This document shows positions 36,466 through 44,786 of a stretch of 64,000 nucleotides of DNA, piece after piece. The DNA lies in assembly GCA_947652115.1 (NCBI GenBank), contig OX393561.1:46553353-46617352 (forward strand). Reading direction: 5' to 3'. Each line of letters starts with the position of its first letter. The stretch's first letter is position 1. Under the pieces are notes generated by a model. The model worked only from the letters and a program-made list of their open reading frames with translations. It did not search any database and was not told where the DNA came from. The DNA is from Blastomussa wellsi. Its lineage: Eukaryota > Cnidaria > Anthozoa > Scleractinia > Plerogyridae. A program made the position numbers and the translations under genes.

Positions 36466-37062
36466 ATGGCCCAAAAACACGGAGAAAACAACTGCGAGTG
36501 GTTGCTTCGAAACCGGAAAAAGAACTGCGGCAAAAAGTGCACAGGAAAATATTGTTATCAGCACAACTGGCAAGAGAAAAAAGGAATGCAAAAGCCGGCG
36601 CCATGCCGCAGCTGTGGCATCGGGGTTTTGACAGACTACCGACTATGCAAACAATGCAGAGGGTACAGGTTACAGATGTGGCTAAAACGCAAAGAAAAAA
36701 AAAGCCAAGAAAAATTATGCCCATGTTTTGCGCGAGCTGAGGCAAAAGATCAAGCATTTAGAGGTTTGCCCCCAATTAGAGAAATGCCCCAATTAGAGAA
36801 AAGCACCAAAACAAAAATGGCAGAGCAAGTGACGATGCAGACGCAGCTGACGGAGAGAAAAGAAATGGGTTGGGAAGAGGTGCACGAGAAACTGTCAGAG
36901 GCCCCTTTTTGTGAAAAACGAGGGCGGATAACAAAAATAATCTATTGCCGCAAATGCAACGTTTGCGGAAAAACGGGTTTATGTGCCGCATGTTTAAAAA
37001 ATGGACACAAACACCGCCTTGAATCCTTCCAGGGGTCAGAATATGACAGCGAAACCTTATAA
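36466..37062 (+). CDS. Cys/His-rich zinc-finger protein, 198 aa, Polinton C
   Basis: Starts MAQKHGENNCEWLL; an upstream extension of the frame begins with TTG and was rejected. The first half has clustered CxxC-type ligands: KKCTGKYCYQHNWQ, CRSCGIGV and LCKQCRGYR. The C-terminal part has YCRKCNVCGKTGLCAACLKN and GHKH. It probably binds several zinc ions and nucleic acid. I recall similar small Cys-rich proteins in cnidarian Polintons but cannot name the family. The frame is intact although the element is truncated. Confidence 0.6.
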   Translation: MAQKHGENNCEWLLRNRKKNCGKKCTGKYCYQHNWQEKKGMQKPAPCRSCGIGVLTDYRLCKQCRGYRLQMWLKRKEKKSQEKLCPCFARAEAKDQAFRGLPPIREMPQLEKSTKTKMAEQVTMQTQLTERKEMGWEEVHEKLSEAPFCEKRGRITKIIYCRKCNVCGKTGLCAACLKNGHKHRLESFQGSEYDSETL

Positions 37063-37220
37063 AATACGCGTGACAGGAGACCGACCACGCAAACTCGATC
37101 AGAATCCACCTCGGACATTGCCTCAACAACTTGTTGGGTAATCCGTCTGACCTCGCTCAGCCAAACGGGCGTTGGAAGTTCCTTGTAAATGCAGAAAAGC
37201 GTGTGGAAAAGCAGAAGCAT
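36942..37220 (-). CDS. Signal-type small ORF, homolog of 32788-32928, possibly with lost stop
   Basis: MLLLFHTLFCIYKELPTPVW then VRRITQQVVEAMSEVDSD parallels the 46-aa ORF of Polinton A. After that point the frame runs on for about 45 codons, partly antisense to the zinc-finger gene. The natural stop has probably mutated and only the first half is meaningful. Confidence 0.5.
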   Translation of the reverse strand: MLLLFHTLFCIYKELPTPVWLSEVRRITQQVVEAMSEVDSDRVCVVGLLSRVFYKVSLSYSDPWKDSRRCLCPFFKHAAHKPVFPQTLHLRQ

Positions 37221-37590
37221 TTTCCAAAGTTCTGCCAAGCTTCAAACGTTGGAACTTTTTTTTCGCAGATCAACCAGAGGTCAAAGAGAGAAAGATTTTT
37301 CGGAAGAGAATCGGAAGGTTTTTCCGCGAAATTTTCTCGCAATCTTTCTTTTAATTCACGATATTTTTCCATTTCACGAGAGATCATTTTGAATTCAGCG
37401 TCGGAAACACTGCCGTCATCCAGAGCTTGAGAGACAGAGTTTTTTTATAGAGTCGTGTTTTGCTTGAGCCAAAGCTTGAATTTTCGTGCGCTTTTTCACT
37501 TTCCTTTCAAGCTTTCTGTTTACAGCAACAAGGCCTGTCGAAGCAAAGCCAAGGAGCGCAGCTATTCCGGCGACAGGCGCTGATAAAACA
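37157..37590 (-). pseudogene. C-terminal fragment of the conserved hydrophobic gene, Polinton C
   Basis: On the minus strand APVAGIAALLGFASTGLVAV is followed by RKLERKVKKRTKIQALAQAK. After a frameshift near 37430, FKMISREMEKYRELKERLRE follows. This aligns with the part of the Polinton A gene at 32082-32723 that spans its in-frame stop. Both copies are damaged, but at different places. Confidence 0.65.
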
Positions 37591-38865
37591 TGGGTATAAG
37601 AAATCGAGATGCAATAGATGGTTTTTCAAATAATAGTGAGACTCCAATACCCCACCATAAAATTTGATTGAAATTCTGTGACACACTTTGAAACCCTTTT
37701 GTGTCCTCTATTATTATTTTAATACGTGCAGTACCCTTTTGATATCCAATATAACCGGTATGAAGTATTTTCGATGTCGGCTGTACCAAAAAGGTCAGGC
37801 AGAAGGTCACCATTGGCACTAAAAGAACAATAAAAAAGTTCTCTAAATACATAAAACAGTATCTGAAGAATAAGTTAACCTTCATGAAAGAATTTACAAC
37901 CTACATACACGAATTTTATCTTGTGATCAAAGATCAAGACAAGAAAAAAAATATTGAATTAAATTAATGCAAAATAAAAACAAATAATTACAAATACACA
38001 CAAATGCATTCTGGTACATGTACGCTTATGGAAATTCACTTGCTTCAGGAGTTACGAGCTTTTGCCTGAGAAAACCAGACAGAGGCCAGAAGAAGGGGTA
38101 GGCCAACCTTCATCAAATTCCTGTTGCAAAGAGGCCTTACCCAACTAGTAACCATGTTAACTGACTCTATTGCTTTCGAAAACAGACCACCCCGGGCAAG
38201 TGGCGTGACAAAAGTTGTGAATTTACACGTAGGTCAACTTTAGCAGCATGTATCTCTGGATCTATTCATGCAACATATTTAATTTCATTGGTAGTTTAAA
38301 TGCCTACTAGAACAACTGTTTTCTGTACATCATTCATGAACTGCATGCAAACATAGGAGGCATGCTTCGCGACAAGTTCTCAGGGGTCCAGGAAGGTATG
38401 GTTATAAATCTAATTGCAAGTTACTTACCATTGCTTACAAAAACAAGGGGGAATATTAAGAAAACTCACTTGCAATACATAATTACAATGGACTAATTAC
38501 AATACAATACTTTCAATAAACTTACTTATAATACGTTAAGTGCACTAAACTACATTCGGTACGTTACATACAGTGTACTAATTACTATATACATGTAATA
38601 CTTAGAGTAAACCAATCACTATACATTACCTAAAACAACAGAAAAATTAATTCACACAATGAACTACTAAATTACAATACTCTACTTACACCACACTACA
38701 TTGAGATGAGAATATTATCAAAATAATAATTGTAAAAATTAAGAAATTTAACGGCACACACAATTAAATAGGACATATTACAAGCTGCTAAAGAAACATA
38801 GACAGAAATATACTTGTTCATTAACTTACATATATTTTTGGTATTCTTTCCACCACCATCTCTTC
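37591..38865. other. AT-rich intergenic stretch with one dispersed repeat
   Basis: Apart from 38050-38265, nothing was recognised. The region is very A/T-rich, with TACAATAC-like simple sequence near 38470-38700. Confidence 0.45.
38050..38265 (+). repeat. Dispersed repeat, inverted copy at 61133-61365
   Basis: Shares TGAGAAAACCAG, AGAGGCCTTACCCAACTAGT, GAACAGACCA and TGACAAAAGTTGTGA in order with the reverse complement of 61133-61365. The copies are diverged. Family unknown. Confidence 0.65.
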
Positions 38866-39378
38866 CTATGTCAATACTTCAACAAGTTTTCTCCATTTAA
38901 TAAAATGTTCTGAAAGCTTATTTTTTTCTCTGGCAATTTGAAGTTCAATTCCATAAACCAGTTTGATCCGAGCAATAAAACCCCGAACCGTCGGTAGGCT
39001 ATTCTGACACTTTTTAGAATAAATACAATATTTCCCTAGTAATAATAAATGATTTATTAACGTAAAATTGTCTTTTATTTCGAACTTCCCAAAAATTAAG
39101 TCCCACTCCTTCAATGTTTCAATATAAATACCATTATCTTTAAGCCAGGATAAGACACAATTCCAGAATTCAGAGGATATTTTGAAAGAAAAGAGTAAAT
39201 GCTCAATGGATTCTGCTATTTCTTGACAGAAGGTGCAACTAGGGGAGGCAACTAAGCCAAATTGGTAAAGTTTTTCATTTGTGTAGACAATGCAATTTAA
39301 GATTTGGTATTCAAACTGCCTTGTCTTCGATTCCAAAGTTGAACGGAAATGAAAAGAGTAAACTTTATCCCATTCCAC
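38866..39378 (-). pseudogene. LINE-B ORF2 C-terminal part (L1-type), 3' of the Polinton B insertion
   Basis: The frame reads VEWDKVYSFHFRSTLESKTR, then QYQILN-like and VYTNEKLYQFGLVASPSCTF, with a CTFCQEIAESIEHLLFSF cysteine motif, the conserved end of L1-type ORF2. It is open for 170 codons. Directly at 39379 it is cut by the Polinton B target duplication; the upstream part of the same LINE resumes at 58432. Confidence 0.75.
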
Positions 39379-39384
39379 ATTTAT
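39379..39384. repeat. Target-site duplication ATTTAT, left copy
   Basis: Identical to 58432-58437 and directly abutting the terminal AGTAGTATAG. Confidence 0.95.
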
Positions 39385-39510
39385 AGTAGTATAGTAGTTG
39401 ACAGTTCGAGCACAAAATTTCAGCAGTAAAATTCAGCATAATTTTTTGACTGAAATTTTTCAATAATTTTTTCAGCAAATTTTTTCAGCAGAATTTTTTG
39501 ACTGAATTTT
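39385..39510 (+). repeat. Polinton B left terminal inverted repeat
   Basis: 126 bp identical to the reverse complement of 58306-58431. Built partly of short alternating units TTTTTTCAGCA and TTTTTTGACTGAA. Confidence 0.95.
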
Positions 39511-39733
39511 CAGTATTAAATTTCAGTATTAAATTTCAGTATTAAATTTCAGTATTGAATCTAAGTATTTAATCTAAGTATTGAATATTAGTCCTGTTGT
39601 TAAAACTGGGGAATTGAATTATATATAATACTGAAATCCAGTATTAAATTTCAGTATTATATATAAGTATTTAATTTCAGTATTGGATTTCAGTATTATA
39701 TATAAGTATTAAATTTCAGTGGAATTATTGGAA
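39511..39733. repeat. Subterminal short repeats
   Basis: Repeated CAGTATTAAATTT and TAAGTATTTAATC units between the inverted repeat and the PolB stop. Related but different units lie beside the right end. Confidence 0.8.
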
Positions 39734-42700
39734 TTATTGTTTTATATTATAATGTCCATAAGCATAACTTATAACTCCATCTTCTAGTATGTATCTTTTA
39801 TCATCAAAACAGCTGAGCGATACTTTATTGATTTCATAACTACCGAGTTCATGGTTTTGACTTCTGATTGTTTTCATCTTATGATACATCTGTTTATTAT
39901 TGAATAGTGTTTCTTTATAGTTTTCATGTTGAATGTCTTTTTTGATTACATTCTTTTTTATTCCTTTAGCAGTCTTACAACCTTTGTTATCATCTTTGAT
40001 ATAGCTGTACATTTTTGATCGTAGACCAACAAATTCATAAATAGGGACACCAGCTGCTTCATCTTTAAACTTTCCAATTACTTTTTTATTTGACTTATCA
40101 AAGTAAGGTGAATTCTCTGCATAGTCGCTATTATCGAATTTATCTTTATCAACCCAAAATTCTTTATAAACATCTTCAGCCTCTATTTCATAAGTTAAAC
40201 TATCAGTATCTGTGAATAATAGTTTGGCTTTATCACCATACTTCTTTTTAATATAATTATAATGAAAATCATACATGAGAGTCTTACTTAGATCTAATAT
40301 GCACATGCCTACATAAGCAGGTCTGTTTAATGTAAGTGTTTCTTTTATCTTATGAACAGCTACTAGATTTTCATTGAATATTTTACTACTAACATAAGTT
40401 GGTTTACTAGCTAACTTTAATAGTTTCTTTTCATTAGTTACAAGTCTTACATCAACTCTCTTTCTAAGGTTTTCCATAGTTTTACCAAATACACTGTTAT
40501 TCATTAATTTGAAGAAATCTTTTTCAAATGAATTTTTTGCATTCTTTCTTTTTTCTGTATTGTAATCAATATATTGTTTTAACCAAGGAGATTGATTAAA
40601 TTGTAAAACACGATGTACTTTAGTCAGTTTTAAACCTAGATCTAAATATAATTTTAAGTTTCTGTAATGTAATACATATTTATCTTTTTTGCTTAATGTA
40701 GGTATTAATTTATGTACTAATCCAGTTGATATATTATATTTATCAGCAATAGTTTTACAGTAATAAGATAACATATCTTTTTGAACAGTTATTTTTTCAG
40801 CAGCAGCTGGGTAGTCATTATGCAAATCATGAAGTTTTTCTGGATAATCTAAATCAACTTCTAATATATATCCTTTTTCACTATCATCTCTGATATTATT
40901 AACATTAAACTTATCAATCTGTATTTCTGTAAGCCATCTAAATTTTCCAGTTGGAAGATATTGACTCATTGCCCATCCATATAAATTATTAGCATCAAGA
41001 TACATAATATATTTAGATGGTTCATTTTTATTATAATTTTTCATATATTTATTATTAGCTTTTCCATAACGATTAGCAATATAACTGATTCCCCCTCTCA
41101 TTCCTTTTTCAATGAATAAAAACATATCAATATCAGTTATTAATTCTAATTTAATATCAGTCATTTTTAACATAGCATCCCATGATAACCCTGGAGATGA
41201 GAAATAATGACAAGGATCTAGCTTATAATATTGTAAACATGTTTTTCTAAAGTTTTCAAATACATCAGCTAATAGTGATACGTCTGATTTAATGTATAAA
41301 TTATGATAATCTCCCATATTTTTCAAATTAAATGTATTCCAAACATTTTGAGCATGTTTATAGTCTTCATCTGATATATGTTCATCATTTAATATGCTGT
41401 AAAACTCTTCTTTTGTTGGTAGCTTTTTATTGAAGTTATCAAAGCTGTCCATATAATCATAAGGATAAACACCTTTCCTAGCCATTAAATCAAGCTTTTT
41501 ACCTTTAAAAATTTCTGAGGTATATTTCAATGCTTCTTTTGGTATATTACTTACAAGTTTTTCTAAGCTTGAACTCATAAATTGGAAACTGTCAATAAAG
41601 GTAAGATGATTACCAAACATGAAAGCCATATACTTTTCCATATTATTTGGAATTGCATTGATATTCATCTGTTTCTCCTCTCCTTTCTTATTTTTGTATG
41701 TATGTTTTTTAACGATTTCACCTATCTCTTGCATTATAAAATGTGAATCATACCCACGTAGATTATGAAAGATAACAGGAATTTTTATCTCTTCTGGATT
41801 TACTCTTAGTTTTAGATTACATTCTTGATGGGCTGAGCCTCTGTATTTACCGGTAATATGACAATGATCTTTAACTCTTATGTCTTTCTCAGTATATTTT
41901 TTATCACAAATATGGCATTTATCCGCTTTTCGGAATTTATCATCATCATCTTTTGTCATTCTCAATGGTTTGTTAAAATACTTATTGATGATGCTTTTAC
42001 AATATTTAACTTCATCAAGCATTTTCTCCATAAATTTATAAACAGCCTTTTCACCTCTGTATATTGTTACAGGTTTGCTATATTTATCATCATAGCAACA
42101 AACTATCTTATAACCATATCCACAGTCTGTATGCTTCTGGAAGGCTTTAGTATATGATTTATCATTATTTTGTGAACAACCTAATATCTTTTCTGTTATA
42201 GCCTCAAAATCAGCATAAATCACAAATGGCACTTGTTGTTGTCGATGAAAGTTGTTGAATTTCAGTATATTATTATTTATATCAGGTAATTTTACTGCTT
42301 GTATTCCATTAATTTTTATACATATCTTTTTATGATCAGTCAATACTCTTTCAGAGCTGAAACATTGTAGACAATGCATACAAAAGTGTTTTCTTCCATC
42401 ATGTTTTGTTTTTGAATGCATGAATCTATTAAAATCTTTAATCAGAACATAATGTTTGTTCTCATTTTCTGTTATCAATAGTAAATTTAATTCATTATTA
42501 TTTTTTTCTTTTGATATATAAATAGGATATACCTGTTTATTTTCATATCCAAATACATTAATATTAATATTATTTTGTTTTTCAATTTTATTATATTGTT
42601 TAATAGTCACTGGAAATTCAATTTCGGAATAATCTAACTTATTAATATATTTTATATCTGATTTTTTAATTCTCTGTGGATTTTTATCTTGTGGGTTTAA

Positions 42701-43462
42701 ATACCGAATATGGCACCATCTGAAACATTCATTATCCTCATTCTTAATATTAATCAATCCTTTTTTACTATTGCTAAGTTCTGATGGTAGTTGAATATAA
42801 GAGGATCCCTTCATAGGTTGATAGGTTACAATATTGAGATAATGATTGTCAACAGATTTAATAGTCCAACCAGAACCTTCAGATACCCATTTAGCAACTT
42901 TATTTAATATTTGTTGTTTTGATAAATTGAATGATTCTTTTATTTCAGTTTCATTTATAATAGTTTGTGGTGTACTATTAAAATAAGCAGCTTTATTAAC
43001 ATAAGCAGCTTTATTAATTTTTCCATCATTTGCTAATTTTTCAAATGTTACCTTCAATGTTTCAACAAATTTTAATCCTTTTTCAGATTTTAATATTTCT
43101 ATGATATGATATGCAAGTGCTTGTCTTGTTGACTTTAATTGTATAAGTGGGTCTTTATCATTTTTAATACCAATTTCAAAAGACTTAGTATAACCCTTCA
43201 ATGCTTGATTCAATTGCTCTATCTTAGTTTTTGGTTTATATTGTTTCATTATTCTCTTATGCTCTTTTTTGATTTTTTCTAATTGTTCCAAGTATTTTTT
43301 ATTTTTGATTTTATCTTGCTTATGTTTCTTAATCATTTGTTGTAATTCAACATTATTAATTACATTTTGTCTGGTTGTTTTTCTAACTAGATCTAACCAT
43401 TTATAACCTAATTTTTTAGCGGTTTTGTAGTATCGAGTTGAGAGTAGCTGGAAAAAAGACAT
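39734..43462 (-). CDS. Protein-primed family-B DNA polymerase, 1242 aa, Polinton B
   Basis: Exonuclease motifs are VIYADFEAITEKI (about residue 415), FHNLRGYDSHFI (about 565) and KSDVSLLADVFENF (about 724). Polymerase motifs are DANNLYGWAMS (A, about 821), LMNNSVFGKTMENL (B, about 987) and FTDTDSLTYEIE (C, about 1082). A C2H2-like finger HFCMHCLQCF lies near 365, and an endonuclease VII-like zinc segment with VKDHCHITGKYRGSAHQECN lies near 520-550. The N-terminus is Lys-rich and probably carries the terminal-protein region. It is a clear homolog of the Polinton A polymerase but shorter, and no damage was seen. Its stop lies close to the left end and its start faces the other minus genes. Confidence 0.95.
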   Translation of the reverse strand: MSFFQLLSTRYYKTAKKLGYKWLDLVRKTTRQNVINNVELQQMIKKHKQDKIKNKKYLEQLEKIKKEHKRIMKQYKPKTKIEQLNQALKGYTKSFEIGIKNDKDPLIQLKSTRQALAYHIIEILKSEKGLKFVETLKVTFEKLANDGKINKAAYVNKAAYFNSTPQTIINETEIKESFNLSKQQILNKVAKWVSEGSGWTIKSVDNHYLNIVTYQPMKGSSYIQLPSELSNSKKGLINIKNEDNECFRWCHIRYLNPQDKNPQRIKKSDIKYINKLDYSEIEFPVTIKQYNKIEKQNNININVFGYENKQVYPIYISKEKNNNELNLLLITENENKHYVLIKDFNRFMHSKTKHDGRKHFCMHCLQCFSSERVLTDHKKICIKINGIQAVKLPDINNNILKFNNFHRQQQVPFVIYADFEAITEKILGCSQNNDKSYTKAFQKHTDCGYGYKIVCCYDDKYSKPVTIYRGEKAVYKFMEKMLDEVKYCKSIINKYFNKPLRMTKDDDDKFRKADKCHICDKKYTEKDIRVKDHCHITGKYRGSAHQECNLKLRVNPEEIKIPVIFHNLRGYDSHFIMQEIGEIVKKHTYKNKKGEEKQMNINAIPNNMEKYMAFMFGNHLTFIDSFQFMSSSLEKLVSNIPKEALKYTSEIFKGKKLDLMARKGVYPYDYMDSFDNFNKKLPTKEEFYSILNDEHISDEDYKHAQNVWNTFNLKNMGDYHNLYIKSDVSLLADVFENFRKTCLQYYKLDPCHYFSSPGLSWDAMLKMTDIKLELITDIDMFLFIEKGMRGGISYIANRYGKANNKYMKNYNKNEPSKYIMYLDANNLYGWAMSQYLPTGKFRWLTEIQIDKFNVNNIRDDSEKGYILEVDLDYPEKLHDLHNDYPAAAEKITVQKDMLSYYCKTIADKYNISTGLVHKLIPTLSKKDKYVLHYRNLKLYLDLGLKLTKVHRVLQFNQSPWLKQYIDYNTEKRKNAKNSFEKDFFKLMNNSVFGKTMENLRKRVDVRLVTNEKKLLKLASKPTYVSSKIFNENLVAVHKIKETLTLNRPAYVGMCILDLSKTLMYDFHYNYIKKKYGDKAKLLFTDTDSLTYEIEAEDVYKEFWVDKDKFDNSDYAENSPYFDKSNKKVIGKFKDEAAGVPIYEFVGLRSKMYSYIKDDNKGCKTAKGIKKNVIKKDIQHENYKETLFNNKQMYHKMKTIRSQNHELGSYEINKVSLSCFDDKRYILEDGVISYAYGHYNIKQ

Positions 43463-43586
43463 TCTATATTATATATTTATATAAAAAATATTTCTTCAAA
43501 TGCGTTTATTTTTGGATATCAGCTAGCTAGCTAATTTGGTTTAGTATTAAATTTAATACTAAATCAAATTCAGAACTAAATATAAT

Positions 43587-43814
43587 TTAATACTTATTTT
43601 TAGCTTGAGTGTTGGCATTTTTCTTATGCTTCTTTGTTTTTAAATGACTGAATTTACCAGCCATAGTATAATTTCTATTTCCACAGTCGATACATCTCCA
43701 TTCTGTAGTTAACATGTATTTAGTAAAGTATGGTCTGTTTGCTGTCTTTCTTTCTTCTTCAGTGAAATATTTTCTTGGTCTTCCAGGGCCTCTCTTTACA
43801 GTCTGATTTTCCAT
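43587..43814 (-). CDS. AT-hook plus zinc-finger protein, 75 aa, Polinton B
   Basis: An AT-hook core KRGPGRPRKY at the N-terminus, for the minor groove of A/T-rich DNA, is followed by one finger with CIDCGNRNYTMAGKFSHLKT and a KKH ending, that is Cx2C...H...H. It may be a DNA-binding regulator or a virion DNA-condensing protein. It is preceded by the promoter-like block shared with the BRO-N gene. Confidence 0.7.
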   Translation of the reverse strand: MENQTVKRGPGRPRKYFTEEERKTANRPYFTKYMLTTEWRCIDCGNRNYTMAGKFSHLKTKKHKKNANTQAKNKY

Positions 43815-43845
43815 TCTATATATATATTATATATTTTTTATATTT
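43815..43845 (-). promoter_or_regulatory. Promoter-like AT block upstream of the AT-hook gene
   Basis: On the coding strand AATATAAAAAATATATAAT then ATATATATAGA leads into ATG. Almost the same sequence precedes the BRO-N gene at 44731-44766, and shorter TATATTATATA forms precede PolB and several other Polinton B genes. Confidence 0.55.
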
Positions 43846-44730
43846 TTAATTGCGTTTAAAATTTCTACATTTTAAATATTTATAACTTTCTTCCAAATGT
43901 TTCATTATTTCAAATATAACATCATCATAAGAATTGCTGATAAAGTATTTGCATTTGTTTTTAATATACATATCCTTCATTTCCAACTGTTTTTTACTCA
44001 CTTGATATGAACCAGTAGGGCTTTTAAATTCTAAACAAAGAGCATTATATTTACTTGTTGGATTCATTATCATGAGATCACATTGTCCTGGCATGTATCC
44101 TTTCTTCCAAGATGTTATTCTCATACTTGATGTTATTTGATGTTCTCCAAGACCAGCAATCATAAGAGTTTGTGGGTATTTTTTTCTTATAAAATTAACA
44201 ACTTTGAAATGTAAATCATTTTCATTCTCAATTACTAATTTATTGCTGTTAATTTTATAATAACCTTTTTTTCTAATTGATGGTAATACTTTACTTGTTA
44301 TCCAGTGTTTGAATTCTTTTGCTTGTGGTTTTTTAGAAGAAAGCATTAATGAGTACAAACCGGATTCATTTATAAAAAAACATTTTCGAGTTGTTTCTTG
44401 GGGGGATTTCAAGTCCCCTGAAGGATTTGATAATTTATTGTCCTCCATTCTGCTGTCAGCTTGGGGTCTATTGTTTAGACCTGAAGGATTTTGTAATATT
44501 TCAGCTTGGGGGGATTTCAGGTCCCCTGAAGGATTTTGCCATATTTTGAAATCAATTAATTTTTTATCCTCAATATGTACATTTTTTTTAATTGCTTTTT
44601 TCGTATCAGCGTAATCCAATATCTGAGCTATCTCCTTACCCCAAAACCATAACTCATTTTTCTTATCAATATAACAATTGATTTCAACATTTAATTTTTC
44701 ATTTTTGTACAATGTATTTTGGAGTTCCAT
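43846..44730 (-). CDS. BRO-N domain fused to a VRR-NUC-type nuclease, 294 aa, Polinton B
   Basis: Residues 1-60 and 115-155 form a BRO-N domain (NELWFWGKEIAQILDYADTK; INESGLYSLML; KHWITSKVLPSIRKKGYY), a DNA-binding domain of viruses and phages. Residues about 165-280 form a VRR-NUC/PD-(D/E)xK nuclease with GYMPGQCDLMIM (D218) and LCLEFKSP (E234, K236), plus a conserved Q in SYQVSKKQLE. Between residues 65 and 112 the BRO-N domain is interrupted by three copies of NPSG(DLK/LNN)(S/R)PQ, each encoded by a 17-bp hairpin repeat. The nuclease could act in resolving replication intermediates or in exclusion of rivals; that is inference. No frame damage. Confidence 0.75.
   Translation of the reverse strand: MELQNTLYKNEKLNVEINCYIDKKNELWFWGKEIAQILDYADTKKAIKKNVHIEDKKLIDFKIWQNPSGDLKSPQAEILQNPSGLNNRPQADSRMEDNKLSNPSGDLKSPQETTRKCFFINESGLYSLMLSSKKPQAKEFKHWITSKVLPSIRKKGYYKINSNKLVIENENDLHFKVVNFIRKKYPQTLMIAGLGEHQITSSMRITSWKKGYMPGQCDLMIMNPTSKYNALCLEFKSPTGSYQVSKKQLEMKDMYIKNKCKYFISNSYDDVIFEIMKHLEESYKYLKCRNFKRN
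44402..44526. repeat. Three hairpin repeats inside the BRO-N coding region
   Basis: 17-bp hairpins at 44402-44418 (GGGGA, 7-nt loop, TCCCC), 44465-44481 (GGTCT, 7-nt loop, AGACC) and 44510-44526 (GGGGA, 7-nt loop, TCCCC), each followed by TGAAGGATTT. The middle stem differs from the others at three positions on both sides, so pairing is kept by compensatory change. Confidence 0.8.
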
Positions 44731-44766
44731 TCTATATATATATTATATATTTTTTATATTTATATG
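44731..44766 (-). promoter_or_regulatory. Promoter-like AT block upstream of the BRO-N gene
   Basis: Shares TCTATATATATATTATATAT and the following TTTTTATATTT (plus-strand reading) with 43815-43845. Confidence 0.55.
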
Positions 44767-44786
44767 GTGTGTTTAAAATGATACCA

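Larger units (their letters stand above)
36247..37590. mobile_element. Polinton C: one-ended remnant of a third Polinton
   Basis: A terminal hairpin palindrome starting AGTAGTAGAGC is followed inward by a Cys-rich protein gene (+), a small signal-type ORF (-) and a C-terminal fragment of the conserved hydrophobic gene (-). The last two are in the mirror-image order and orientation of the right end of Polinton A. The sequence stops being Polinton-like at about 37590 and no second end exists, so the rest was lost. Confidence 0.75.

Noticed and set aside
37562..37885. 107-codon minus open frame with hydrophobic segments
   Set aside because: Only its edge touches Polinton C and in the wrong frame; the rest is A/T-rich flank without motifs.
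39511..39733. Regular short repeats next to Polinton B ends considered as a CRISPR-like array
   Set aside because: Units are about 13 bp without spacers, A/T-rich, and sit where Polintons often have subterminal repeats; no cas genes.
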